DNA of 64,000 bases from Rivibacter sp049446155 (GTDB lineage Bacteria; Pseudomonadota; Gammaproteobacteria; Burkholderiales; Burkholderiaceae_C), in NCBI RefSeq assembly GCF_049446155.1, contig NZ_JBMSEE010000006.1, positions 253,290 to 317,289 of the forward strand, written 5' to 3'. A model generated the notes under the pieces. The model made no database searches and was not told where the DNA came from. It saw only the letters and a program-made list of their open reading frames with translations. Positions within the stretch are counted from its first letter, which is position 1, and each line of letters opens with the position of its first letter. Shown here in pieces: positions 57,053-64,000 of the stretch. Both the position numbers and the translations under genes were made by a program.

Positions 57053-58698
57053 TGGACACCCTGGCTTTCGATTTCGACGCCCGCCGCGGCTACTCCTCGC
57101 AACGCCTGCCGGTGTTCGCGCGCAACGTGGTGGCCACCTCGCATCCGCTGGCGGCACAGGCCGGCCTGCGCATGCTGCTGGCCGGCGGCAATGCGGTCGA
57201 CGCGGCGATCGCCGCGGCCGCCGCGCTGACGGTGCTCGAGCCGGTCAGCAACGGCCTGGGCTCCGACGCCTTCTGCCTGCTGCACGACGGCACGCGGCTG
57301 CACGCGCTCAACGCCTCGGGCCGTGCGCCGGCGGCGTGGACGCGCGAGCGCTTTGTCGCGAAGTACGGCGCCGATGCGCGCACGCCTCCGCGCCGCGGCG
57401 TCGACAGCGTCACCGTGCCCGGCGCGGTGAGCGCCTGGGTGGCCTTGAGCGAGCGCTTCGGCAAGCTGCCCTTCGCCGACCTGCTGCAGCCGGCCATCGC
57501 CTATGCGCGCGACGGCGCGGTCGTGCCGCCGGTGGTCGCGGCCAAGTGGGCGGCGGCAGTGCCGCAGCTGCGCGACCAGCCGGGCTTCGCGCAGGCCTTC
57601 ATGGTCAACGGCACGCGCGCGCCGCGCGCCGGCGAGCTGTGGCGTTTTCCCGCCGCGGCGCGCGCGCTGGAGGCGATCGCGCTCACGCGCGGCGAGGCCT
57701 TCTACCGCGGCGAGATCGCGCGGGCCATCGCGGCGCACCTGCAGGCGCACGGTGGCGCGATGAGCGAGGCCGATCTCGCCGCGCACCGCTGCGACTGGGT
57801 CGAGCCGGTCTCGCTGGCCGCCTATGGCAAGCGCCTGCACGAACTGCCGCCCAACGGCCAGGGCCTGGCGACGCTGATCGCGCTGGGCATCTCGCAGCGC
57901 TTCGACCTGGCGTCGATGCCGAGCGACGCACCCGAGACCCTGCACCTGCAGATCGAGGCGATGAAGCTCGCCTTCGCCGACGCCTACCGCTACATCGCCG
58001 ATCCTGCCGCGATGCGCGTCACGCCCGCCGACCTGCTGGCCGGCGCCTACCTCGACGCGCGCGCGGCCCTGATCGACCCGAAGCGCGCGCAGGCCTTCGA
58101 GGCCGGCGCACCCGGCGACCTGCATCGCCGCGGCGGCACCGTCTACCTCACCGCCGCCGATGCCAGCGGCCTGATGGTGAGCTTCATCCAGAGCAACTAC
58201 CAGGGCTTCGGCTCGGGTGTCGTCGAGCCGGCGTTCGGCATCTCGCTGCAAAACCGCGGCCACGGCTTCTCGCTCGATCCCGCGAGCGAGAACCTCGTCG
58301 CGCCGGGCAAGCGGCCGTTCCACACCATCATTCCGGCCTTCCTGACCGACGGCGACGGCGCCGCGCGCATGAGCTTCGGCGTGATGGGCGCCAACATGCA
58401 GCCGCAAGGCCAGCTGCAGGCCGTGCTGCGGATGCTCGCCTACGGCCAGCATCCGCAGATGGCCTGCGACGCGCCGCGCTGGCGCTTCAACGAGGGCCTG
58501 GACCTCAACGTCGAGGCCGGCATGCCCGAGGCCACGGTGAAGGGCCTGCTCGCACGCGGCCACCAGCTCTCGGTGATCGACGATCCGTACCAGGACTTCG
58601 GCGCCGGCCAGTTCATCTGGCGGCTGGGCGACGCGGCCCGCGAAGGCTATGCCGCCGCCAGCGACCCGCGCCGCGACGGCCAGGCGGTGGGTTTTTGA
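57052..58698 (+). CDS. Gamma-glutamyltransferase family Ntn-hydrolase
   Basis: A 548-residue protein of the gamma-glutamyltranspeptidase family, made as a precursor that cleaves itself at a Thr. The N-terminal block is ATSHPLAAQAGLRMLLAGGNAVDAAIAAAAAL (two parts); the nucleophile is T363 in RRGGTVYLTAADASG; the GSGVVEP and PGKRPFHTIIPAF blocks follow. No signal peptide is visible, so it is probably cytoplasmic, unlike E. coli Ggt. Substrates may be glutathione or other gamma-glutamyl amides. Confidence 0.9.
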   Translation: MDTLAFDFDARRGYSSQRLPVFARNVVATSHPLAAQAGLRMLLAGGNAVDAAIAAAAALTVLEPVSNGLGSDAFCLLHDGTRLHALNASGRAPAAWTRERFVAKYGADARTPPRRGVDSVTVPGAVSAWVALSERFGKLPFADLLQPAIAYARDGAVVPPVVAAKWAAAVPQLRDQPGFAQAFMVNGTRAPRAGELWRFPAAARALEAIALTRGEAFYRGEIARAIAAHLQAHGGAMSEADLAAHRCDWVEPVSLAAYGKRLHELPPNGQGLATLIALGISQRFDLASMPSDAPETLHLQIEAMKLAFADAYRYIADPAAMRVTPADLLAGAYLDARAALIDPKRAQAFEAGAPGDLHRRGGTVYLTAADASGLMVSFIQSNYQGFGSGVVEPAFGISLQNRGHGFSLDPASENLVAPGKRPFHTIIPAFLTDGDGAARMSFGVMGANMQPQGQLQAVLRMLAYGQHPQMACDAPRWRFNEGLDLNVEAGMPEATVKGLLARGHQLSVIDDPYQDFGAGQFIWRLGDAAREGYAAASDPRRDGQAVGF

Positions 58699-59570
58699 GC
58701 GCGCAGGACCAGGCGCTGGCGGCGCGCCTCGCGCGGCTGTCGCCCGGCTGGCGCAGCGACCTGATCTTTCCCGCCTTCGACGGCGTGGTGGCCGAGCGCG
58801 GCGAGGCGCTGGTCGTGCGCACGCCGTCGAACCCGCACTACTACTGGGGCAATTTCATGCTCTACGAGCGCGCGCCGCGCGCGGGCGAGCTGGCCGCGTG
58901 GGTGGCCGCGTTCGAGCACGAGGTGCACGGCGTCCAGCCGAGCTCGCGGCACATCGCGCTCGGCCTCGATGGCGTGGCGTCCTTCGAACTGCCCGACGAG
59001 CCGGCGGCACAAGGCTTCGAATGCCATGCCGCGACCGTGCTCACGATGCGCCGGGAGCAGCTCACGCCGCAGCCCGAGGCGCCGCGGCTGGACGGCGCGC
59101 GCATCGGCTCGCTCGAGCCGCGCGGCTATGCGGCCGCGGTCGAACTCCAGTGCCTGTGCAGCGAAGCGGACGGTGAGGGCTTCGAGCCCGCGCTGTTTCG
59201 CGACTTCCGCGAGCGCCAGATGGCGCGCTATGCCGCGATGAACCGCGCCGGTCGCGGAGACTGGTTCGGCGTCTTCGCGCCGGGCGACCGGCTCCTCGCG
59301 GAGTGCGGCCTGTTCACCGACGCCACCGGCCGTATCGGCCGCTTCCAGCATGTCGACACGCATCCCGACTGGCGCCGGCGCGGCCTGTGCCGCGCGCTCA
59401 TGCACGCCGTGGCGCGCCACGGTTTCGAGCGCCTCGGCGTCGACGAGCTGGTGATCGTGGCCGATCCCGACGACGTCGCGATCGGCCTCTACGAGTCGCT
59501 CGGCTTCCGGCGCGGCGCCACCACCTGGCAGCTGCAGCGCCGCGCACCGGTCGACATGACTTCGCGATGA
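58695..59570 (+). CDS. GNAT-family N-acetyltransferase with N-terminal extension
   Basis: A 291-residue protein. Residues 1-135 form an extra N-terminal region (WRSDLIFPAFDG, NPHYYWGNFMLYERAP) and 145-285 a GNAT domain with acetyl-CoA site THPDWRRRGLCRALMHAVARHG and the end block AIGLYESLGFRRG. The TTG start at 58695 overlaps the upstream stop (TTGA) and its own stop overlaps the next gene's ATG. No start other than TTG fits. The target amine is unknown. Confidence 0.82.
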   Translation: MSAQDQALAARLARLSPGWRSDLIFPAFDGVVAERGEALVVRTPSNPHYYWGNFMLYERAPRAGELAAWVAAFEHEVHGVQPSSRHIALGLDGVASFELPDEPAAQGFECHAATVLTMRREQLTPQPEAPRLDGARIGSLEPRGYAAAVELQCLCSEADGEGFEPALFRDFRERQMARYAAMNRAGRGDWFGVFAPGDRLLAECGLFTDATGRIGRFQHVDTHPDWRRRGLCRALMHAVARHGFERLGVDELVIVADPDDVAIGLYESLGFRRGATTWQLQRRAPVDMTSR

Positions 59571-60472
59571 CCGACACCACCGACAAGAAAAGCCGCATGC
59601 CCTGGGGCGGACTGTCCCTCGCGATCGCCGGCGCGATCGCGTTCTCCGGCAAGGCCATCGTCGCCAAGCTGCTCTACCGCCACGGCGTCGATGCCGTCAC
59701 GGCGCTGTTCTTTCGCATGCTGTTCGCGCTGCCGTTCTTCCTCGCGATGGCGTGGTGGGGCAGCCGCGGCAAGCCCGCGCTCGCCGCGCAGGACAAGCGC
59801 ATGGTCGCGCTGCTGGGCGTGACCGGCTACTACCTGGCGAGCTTTCTCGACTTCCTCGGCCTGCAGTACATCAGCGCCAGCCTCGAGCGCCTGATCCTCT
59901 ACCTCAACCCGACCCTTGTGCTGGCGCTGGGCGTCGTGCTGTTCAAGCAGCGCGTGACCGCGCGGCAGCTGCTGGCGATCGCCGTCAGCTATGCCGGCGT
60001 GCTGCTGGTGTTCGGCCACGAGGTCGGCTTCCAGGGGCCCGACGTCGTGCTCGGCACGGCGCTGGTGTTCGGTAGCGCGGTGAGCTATGCGGTCTACCTG
60101 GCCTACAGCGGCGAGGTGGTGCGAAGGCTCGGCTCGCTGCGCCTGGTCGGGCTGGCCAGCACGGTCGCGTGCGCGCTGTGCATCGGCCAGTTCTTCGTGC
60201 TGCGTCCGCTCGACACCGCGCTGGCGGTGCCGCAGGCGGTGGTGTGGCTGTCGCTGCTCAACGCCACCGTGTGCACGGTGGCGCCGGTGCTGATGGTGAT
60301 GATGGCCATCGAGCGCATCGGCCCGACACTGGCGGCGCAGACCGGGATGATCGGCCCGATGAGCACGCTGCTGATGGGCATCGTCATCCTCGGCGAACCG
60401 TTCACCGCGTGGATCGCGGCCGGCACCGCGCTGGTGCTGGCCGGCATCTGGCTGCTGGCGCGCTGGCGCTGA
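59567..60472 (+). CDS. EamA/DMT-family transporter
   Basis: A 301-residue transporter with ten hydrophobic helices in two EamA repeats (LSLAIAGAIAFSGKAIVAKLLY; LGTALVFGSAVSYAVYLAYSG). It is likely an exporter of amino acids or related metabolites. Its ATG overlaps the GNAT stop (ATGA), so it is the last gene of a coupled chain with DUF3422, gamma-glutamyltransferase and GNAT; export of an acetylated or gamma-glutamyl product is a possible link. Confidence 0.9.
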   Translation: MTDTTDKKSRMPWGGLSLAIAGAIAFSGKAIVAKLLYRHGVDAVTALFFRMLFALPFFLAMAWWGSRGKPALAAQDKRMVALLGVTGYYLASFLDFLGLQYISASLERLILYLNPTLVLALGVVLFKQRVTARQLLAIAVSYAGVLLVFGHEVGFQGPDVVLGTALVFGSAVSYAVYLAYSGEVVRRLGSLRLVGLASTVACALCIGQFFVLRPLDTALAVPQAVVWLSLLNATVCTVAPVLMVMMAIERIGPTLAAQTGMIGPMSTLLMGIVILGEPFTAWIAAGTALVLAGIWLLARWR

Positions 60473-60478
60473 GCTGCC

Positions 60479-60982
60479 TCACATGCTGGGCATGTCGGCG
60501 GTGCAGGCACCGACATGCCGCGACTGCGACGAGATCTTCATCGGCACCTCGTGGCCCTGCTTGTAGACGGTCTGGCTGAGCTCGGAGCTGAACGTGCGCC
60601 TGGCCGCGACGTTGCGCACCACGGCCTCGGTGCGCGTGCCGTCGGCCAGCGTGCAATCCATCTTCCAGCTCGCGGTGTTGCCCTCGCGCCGCGCGTCCGA
60701 GATGCTGCACTTCGCGCCCTTGGCCTCGGCCTTGCGCTGGTCGACGCCGGGCGTGAGGTGGATGTCCTTGGCGAGGAACTCCTTCGTGTAGCAGACCTTG
60801 GTGGTCGCGTCGGCGAAGGTCTTGGTCTGGCCCGACTCGAGGTCGAGCCCGGTGATCTTGGTGCGGGTCTCCCAGGCGCCCGGCTCCATCACCGCCTGCG
60901 CCTGCGCCGCGAAGGCGAACAGGCTCGAGGCAGCGGCGAGGCACGTGAGGCTGGGACGGACGATGGCAAGGCTTCGGTTCAT
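60479..60982 (-). CDS. Exported DUF3617 protein
   Basis: A 167-residue periplasmic protein with a signal peptide (LTCLAAASSLFAFAAQAQA). The body matches DUF3617: EPGAWETRTKITGL, a central VCYTKEFLAKD, CSISDARREGNTASWKMDC and a C-terminal SRHVGAC. Four cysteines may form two disulfides. Function not known. The ATG at 60982 follows CAGGAG. It is convergent with the DMT gene. Confidence 0.85.
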   Translation of the reverse strand: MNRSLAIVRPSLTCLAAASSLFAFAAQAQAVMEPGAWETRTKITGLDLESGQTKTFADATTKVCYTKEFLAKDIHLTPGVDQRKAEAKGAKCSISDARREGNTASWKMDCTLADGTRTEAVVRNVAARRTFSSELSQTVYKQGHEVPMKISSQSRHVGACTADMPSM

Positions 60983-61259
60983 GGCAACTCCTGAGAAGGT
61001 CCGGCAGCGTAAGCGCGTTTCGAGGCCGCGAAGGCGCTGCTGCAAGAGCGACGGCGGAACGAGGCAACCCCACTGAGCGCAGCGGGTTTGCCCGGCGCGT
61101 TGGCGCGCATTTGTTCGCGGCGCTGCGCGCGGATCCAGGGTGGTGACGGACGATCGTTCGTCGATGTCGAAAGGCAGGTTCGACTTTCACCGTCTACCGC
61201 GAACGGCGGGCGGCGCCCAAACTGCGTTCACCCCATCAGCTTCCGTCACGGAGCCCGTC
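60983..61259. other. Intergenic region between divergent DUF3617 and SDR genes
   Basis: These 277 bases hold no gene that I can support. They contain GC-rich short inverted repeats (for example GCGCGTTGGCGCGC) near 61095-61110 and must carry the promoters of both divergent genes, but I could not identify clear -35/-10 pairs. Confidence 0.5.
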
Positions 61260-62024
61260 ATGAACCGCCTTAACGAAAAAGTTGCCCTCGTCACCGGCGC
61301 CAGTGCCGGCATCGGCCGCGCCACGGCCCTGTTGTTCGCCGCCGAAGGCGCCAGGCTCGTCGTCGGCGCGCGTCGCCAGCACGAGCTCGACGCGCTCGTG
61401 GCCGAGATCCGCGAAGCAGGCGGACAGGCCGTCGCGCTGGCCGGCGACGTGCGCTCGGAAGGCTATGCGCGCGATCTGGTCGCGCTGGCCGTCGAGACCT
61501 ACGGGCGTCTCGATATCGCCTTCAACAACGCCGGCGTCCTGGGCGAGGGCGGGCCCAGCACCGGTGTCTCGGAAGCCGGCTGGAACGACGCGCTGGCGAT
61601 CAACCTGACCGGCGCCTTCCTCGGCGCCAAGCACCAGGTCGCGCAGATGCTGGCCAACGGCGGCGGCTCGGTGATCTTCACGTCGACCTTCGTCGGCTAC
61701 ACGGTCGCGTTCCCCGGCACCGCGGCCTATGCGGCCAGCAAGTCGGGCCTGATCGGCCTGACGCAGGCGCTGGCCGCCGAGTACGGCCCGCAGGGCGTGC
61801 GCGTCAACGCGGTGCTGCCCGGCGCGGTCGACACCGACATGTACCGCGAGAAGAACGACACGCAGGAATCGCAGGCCTTCATCACCGGCTTGCACGCGCT
61901 CAAGCGCATCGCCAGGCCCGAGGAGATCGCGCGCTCGGTGCTCTACCTGGCCAGTGACGACTCGTCCTTCGTCACGGGTACCGCTGCGCTGGTCGACGGT
62001 GGCCTGTCGATCACGCGCACCTGA
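61260..62024 (+). CDS. Short-chain dehydrogenase/reductase (classical SDR)
   Basis: A 254-residue SDR with cofactor motif TGASAGIG, NNAG, catalytic Ser in IFTSTFVGYT, YAASKSG (Tyr, Lys), and PGAVDTDMY. The C-terminal ASDDSSFVTGTAALVDGG is typical of FabG-like enzymes. The ATG at 61260 follows CACGGAG. A LysR-type gene follows 96 bases downstream on the same strand and may control it. Substrate unknown. Confidence 0.9.
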   Translation: MNRLNEKVALVTGASAGIGRATALLFAAEGARLVVGARRQHELDALVAEIREAGGQAVALAGDVRSEGYARDLVALAVETYGRLDIAFNNAGVLGEGGPSTGVSEAGWNDALAINLTGAFLGAKHQVAQMLANGGGSVIFTSTFVGYTVAFPGTAAYAASKSGLIGLTQALAAEYGPQGVRVNAVLPGAVDTDMYREKNDTQESQAFITGLHALKRIARPEEIARSVLYLASDDSSFVTGTAALVDGGLSITRT

Positions 62025-62120
62025 ACCGCGCCGACCAGGCCACCGCGTCGCTCCCGGGCCTTGTGCCCCGCACCATGTCTTAGAGTGCAGCTCGCGTCGT
62101 CATATCGCGGGCTGCAGTTC

Positions 62121-63020
62121 ATGTTGAAGCTGGACGGGATCGCCACTTTCGTGGCCGTGGCCGAGTCGGGCTCGATCAGCGAGGCGGCGCGCCGCCTGCA
62201 CCTGTCGAAATCGGTGGTGAGCGAGCGGCTCGCCGATCTCGAGCAGGTGCTCGGCGCCCAGCTGCTGCACCGCACGACGCGCAAGCTCAGCCTCACCGAG
62301 GACGGCGCCGCGTTTCTCGAGAAGTCCGCGCGCATCCTGCGCGAGGTCGACGAGGCGCAGTCCGAGATGGCGCAGCGCCGCGGCAGCCTGGTCGGCCCGC
62401 TGCGCATCTCGGCGCCGGTGACTTTCGGGCGCATGCACCTCGCACCGGCACTCATGCCCTTTCTGCGCGCTCATCCGGGCATCGAGCTGACGCTGGAACT
62501 CGACGACCGCCGGGTCGACGTGGCCTCCGAAGGCTACGACGGCGTCGTGCGGCACGGCGCGCTGGCCGATTCGCGGCTCGTCGCGTGGACGCTGGCCAGA
62601 AGCCGGCGCCAGCTCGTCGCTGCGCCCGACTACCTGGCGCGCCACGGCATGCCCGAGAGCATCGCCGACCTGCGGCGCCACCGCGGCATCTTCTATACCA
62701 ATCGCGGCGTGGCGGACTGGCAGTTCCAGCAGGGCGCCGAGCTGCTCGCCGTGCGCGCAGCGCATGCGCTGCGCGTCAACAACGGCGACGTGATGCGCGA
62801 CGCCGCCGAGGCGGGGCTGGGCATCGCGCTGCTGCCCTCGTTCATCGCCGGCGCAGCGATCCGCTCGGGCGCGCTGGCCGTCGTCGATGTCGGCCTGCCG
62901 GCGGTCGAGGAGTTCATCTACGTCGCGCATCCCGAAGGGCGCCGCCCCTCGGCCAAGCTGCGCGCCATGGCCGACGCGCTCAAAGTCGCATTCGGTGACC
63001 CGCCTTACTGGGAGGTTTGA
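62121..63020 (+). CDS. LysR-family transcriptional regulator
   Basis: A 299-residue LysR regulator. The N-terminal helix-turn-helix FVAVAESGSISEAARRLHLSKSVVSERLADLE (two parts) and linker helix LGAQLLHRTTRKLSLTEDG are followed by the effector domain. It resembles the CrgA/AaeR-type subgroup with GPLRISAPVTFGRMHLAP. It lies between two SDR genes on the same strand and may regulate either; the effector is unknown. Confidence 0.93.
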   Translation: MLKLDGIATFVAVAESGSISEAARRLHLSKSVVSERLADLEQVLGAQLLHRTTRKLSLTEDGAAFLEKSARILREVDEAQSEMAQRRGSLVGPLRISAPVTFGRMHLAPALMPFLRAHPGIELTLELDDRRVDVASEGYDGVVRHGALADSRLVAWTLARSRRQLVAAPDYLARHGMPESIADLRRHRGIFYTNRGVADWQFQQGAELLAVRAAHALRVNNGDVMRDAAEAGLGIALLPSFIAGAAIRSGALAVVDVGLPAVEEFIYVAHPEGRRPSAKLRAMADALKVAFGDPPYWEV

Positions 63021-63084
63021 AGACGCGATCGGCGCGGGCCCGCAGAATGCCGGCTTTCAGGCACTCGAACGGAAAGCTCTCGTC

Positions 63085-63867
63085 ATGGATCTCGGCATCG
63101 CAGGCAAGTGGGCGCTGGTGTGCGCCGCCAGCAAGGGCCTCGGCAAGGGTTGCGCGCAAGCGCTCGCGGCCGAGGGGGTCAACGTGGTGATCACCGCGCG
63201 CGGCGCGCAGGCGCTCGAAGCCACAGCGGCCGAGATCCGGATCGCGCACCCGCACGTCGAGGTGGTGGCGGTGGCCGGCGACATCACGACGCCCGAGGGC
63301 CGCGTCGCGGCGCTGGCGGCCTGCCCGAAGGTCGACATCCTGGTCAACAACGCCGGCGGCCCGCCGCCGGGCGATTTCCGCGACTGGGACCGCAGCGACT
63401 GGATCAAGGCGCTCGACGCCAACATGCTCACGCCGATCGAGCTGATGAAGGCGGTGGTCGACCCGATGATGTCGCGCGGCTTCGGGCGCATCGTCAACAT
63501 CACCTCGGGCGCGGTGAAGGCGCCGATCGACATCCTCGGCCTGTCGAACGGCGCGCGCTCGGGCCTGACCGGCTTCGTCGCCGGCCTGGCGCGCAAGACG
63601 GTCGCGAAGAACGTGACGATCAACAACCTGCTGCCCGGCCCGTTCGATACCGACCGCCTGGCCGCGACGATGAAGGGCGCGGCCGAGTCCTCCGGCAAGC
63701 CGCTGGCCGAGGTGATGGCGCAGCGCGCCGCGCAGAACCCGGCACGCCGCTTCGGCACCGCGGCCGAGTTCGGCGCGGCCTGCGCCTTCCTGTGCAGCGC
63801 GCACGCCGGCTTCATCACCGGGCAGAACCTGCTGATGGACGGCGGAGCCTATCCGGGCACGTTCTAG
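63085..63867 (+). CDS. SDR-family protein lacking the catalytic Tyr and Lys
   Basis: A 260-residue FabG-like protein. The cofactor site ASKGLGKG, NNAGGPPPG and catalytic-region Ser (NITSGAVKAP) are present. The segment that should read YxxxK reads LGLSNGARSGLTGF: aligning it with the usual YAASKAGL puts Ser at the Tyr site and Arg at the Lys site. It may therefore use another mechanism or have lost the usual oxidoreductase chemistry. Start MDLGIAGKWALV at 63085. The IS481-family element begins 11 bases after its stop. Confidence 0.85.
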   Translation: MDLGIAGKWALVCAASKGLGKGCAQALAAEGVNVVITARGAQALEATAAEIRIAHPHVEVVAVAGDITTPEGRVAALAACPKVDILVNNAGGPPPGDFRDWDRSDWIKALDANMLTPIELMKAVVDPMMSRGFGRIVNITSGAVKAPIDILGLSNGARSGLTGFVAGLARKTVAKNVTINNLLPGPFDTDRLAATMKGAAESSGKPLAEVMAQRAAQNPARRFGTAAEFGAACAFLCSAHAGFITGQNLLMDGGAYPGTF

Positions 63868-63871
63868 ACGT

Positions 63872-63877
63872 TCTAGA
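63872..63877 (+). repeat. Probable IS481-type target site (TCTAGA)
   Basis: TCTAGA directly abuts the insertion-sequence end TGTGAAG. IS481 inserts at NCTAGN and duplicates these six bases, so this is probably one copy of the target duplication. The matching copy would lie beyond the window. Confidence 0.6.
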
Positions 63878-64000
63878 TGTGAAGCTTCAATAGGTTGTAT
63901 CGGGTGTTCATCCGGATGGGGTTTGAGAGACTGGAAGTCGCCAAACCTCAATCCAACCCAAAGAGCCGACCCGGATGAACACCCATAAGCATGCCCGATT
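63878..64000 (+). mobile_element. Left end of an IS481-family insertion sequence
   Basis: From 63878 the sequence starts TGTGAAGCTTCAATAGG and closely follows what I know of the left end of Bordetella pertussis IS481, including the GGTTGTAT, GAACACCCATAAGC and GCATGCCCGATT blocks. The internal region before the transposase has a GTTCATCCGG/CCGGATGAAC inverted pair. The element continues beyond the window, so its length and right end are unseen. Confidence 0.8.
63975..64000 (+). CDS. IS481-family transposase, first nine codons (cut by window edge)
   Basis: The frame starting at ATG 63975 reads MNTHKHAR(L), the usual N-terminus of IS481-family transposases (DDE type). Only the start is in the window. 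Confidence 0.75.

Noticed and set aside
58680..58710. Possible frameshift joining gamma-glutamyltransferase and GNAT into one fusion
   Set aside because: Both genes have complete domain ends; the TTGA overlap is a normal coupled stop/start.
63859..63876. Tandem ACGTTCTAG duplication read as the IS target duplication
   Set aside because: Target duplications flank the element at both ends rather than lying in tandem on one side; the six bases TCTAGA next to the element end fit IS481 better.
1..64000. Search for tRNA, rRNA, riboswitch and CRISPR features
   Set aside because: No cloverleaf with a conserved T-loop, no rRNA blocks, no repeat-spacer pattern and no known riboswitch core were recognised by eye; a covariance-model search would be decisive.

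Overview
The window is high-GC DNA with dense, mostly short-spaced operons, GTG/TTG starts and strong purine-rich ribosome binding sites. The gene content points to a free-living betaproteobacterium of the order Burkholderiales (a Leptothrix/Rubrivivax/Comamonadaceae-like organism): a Bug-type TctC binding protein with a separate TctBA transporter, a Burkholderiales-type porin, the RpfE-like/RecJ pair, LolC/LolD, PlsY, an Aer-like chemoreceptor and many SDR and LysR/LacI genes. The genus is an inference. I saw no tRNA, rRNA or CRISPR array, and no gap between genes is longer than 300 bases.

Layout. 1-3.1 kb: a truncated winged-helix regulator, a 2OG-Fe dioxygenase and a divergent acyl-CoA synthetase. 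3.2-7.2 kb: an exported repeat protein, the peroxide-defence pair ahpC-ahpF, and a haem-oxygenase-fold iron protein. 7.3-9.7 kb (minus strand): an E1 alpha/beta ketoacid dehydrogenase pair lacking E2/E3, plus a small membrane protein. 9.9-12.6 kb: ybaK, plsY, ridA, a membrane-anchored glutaredoxin and a GDSL lipoprotein. 12.6-15.1 kb: PHP phosphatase, DMT exporter and YciO. 15.2-17.3 kb: a QseBC-like two-component system. 17.5-25.5 kb: a two-domain polyproline lipoprotein, PQQ sugar dehydrogenase, recJ with an RpfE-like gene, a lipoprotein, and lolCD.

25.5-29.4 kb holds an alpha/beta hydrolase divergent from an isochorismatase-XapX-amidohydrolase set. 29.5-35.7 kb is a signalling module: a large beta-propeller sensor kinase between two LuxR-type regulators (one with a degenerate receiver), divergent from an MFS exporter across a perfect 28-base palindrome. 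35.7-45.9 kb is the most interesting part: a leftward run of nine genes (intradiol ring-cleavage dioxygenase, SDR, beta-keto acid cleavage enzyme, MDR dehydrogenase, cupin, TctC-type binding protein, porin, Tat-exported amidohydrolase, cytochrome c4-like protein), facing a divergent LacI regulator across two LacI-type operators. It reads as an uptake-plus-degradation pathway for an aromatic or related acid. Its amidohydrolase and the one at 27.6 kb are paralogues that share an unusual Cys/His-rich C-terminal tail.

45.9-53.9 kb: a TPR-GGDEF protein, tatD, a DNA glycosylase, a spermidine-synthase-like protein, a GspE-type ATPase and tctBA. 54.0-60.5 kb: a chemoreceptor and a four-gene translationally coupled chain (DUF3422, gamma-glutamyltransferase, GNAT, DMT exporter). 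60.5-63.9 kb: a DUF3617 protein, two SDRs (one lacking the catalytic Tyr/Lys) and a LysR regulator. The window ends inside the left end of an IS481-family insertion sequence.
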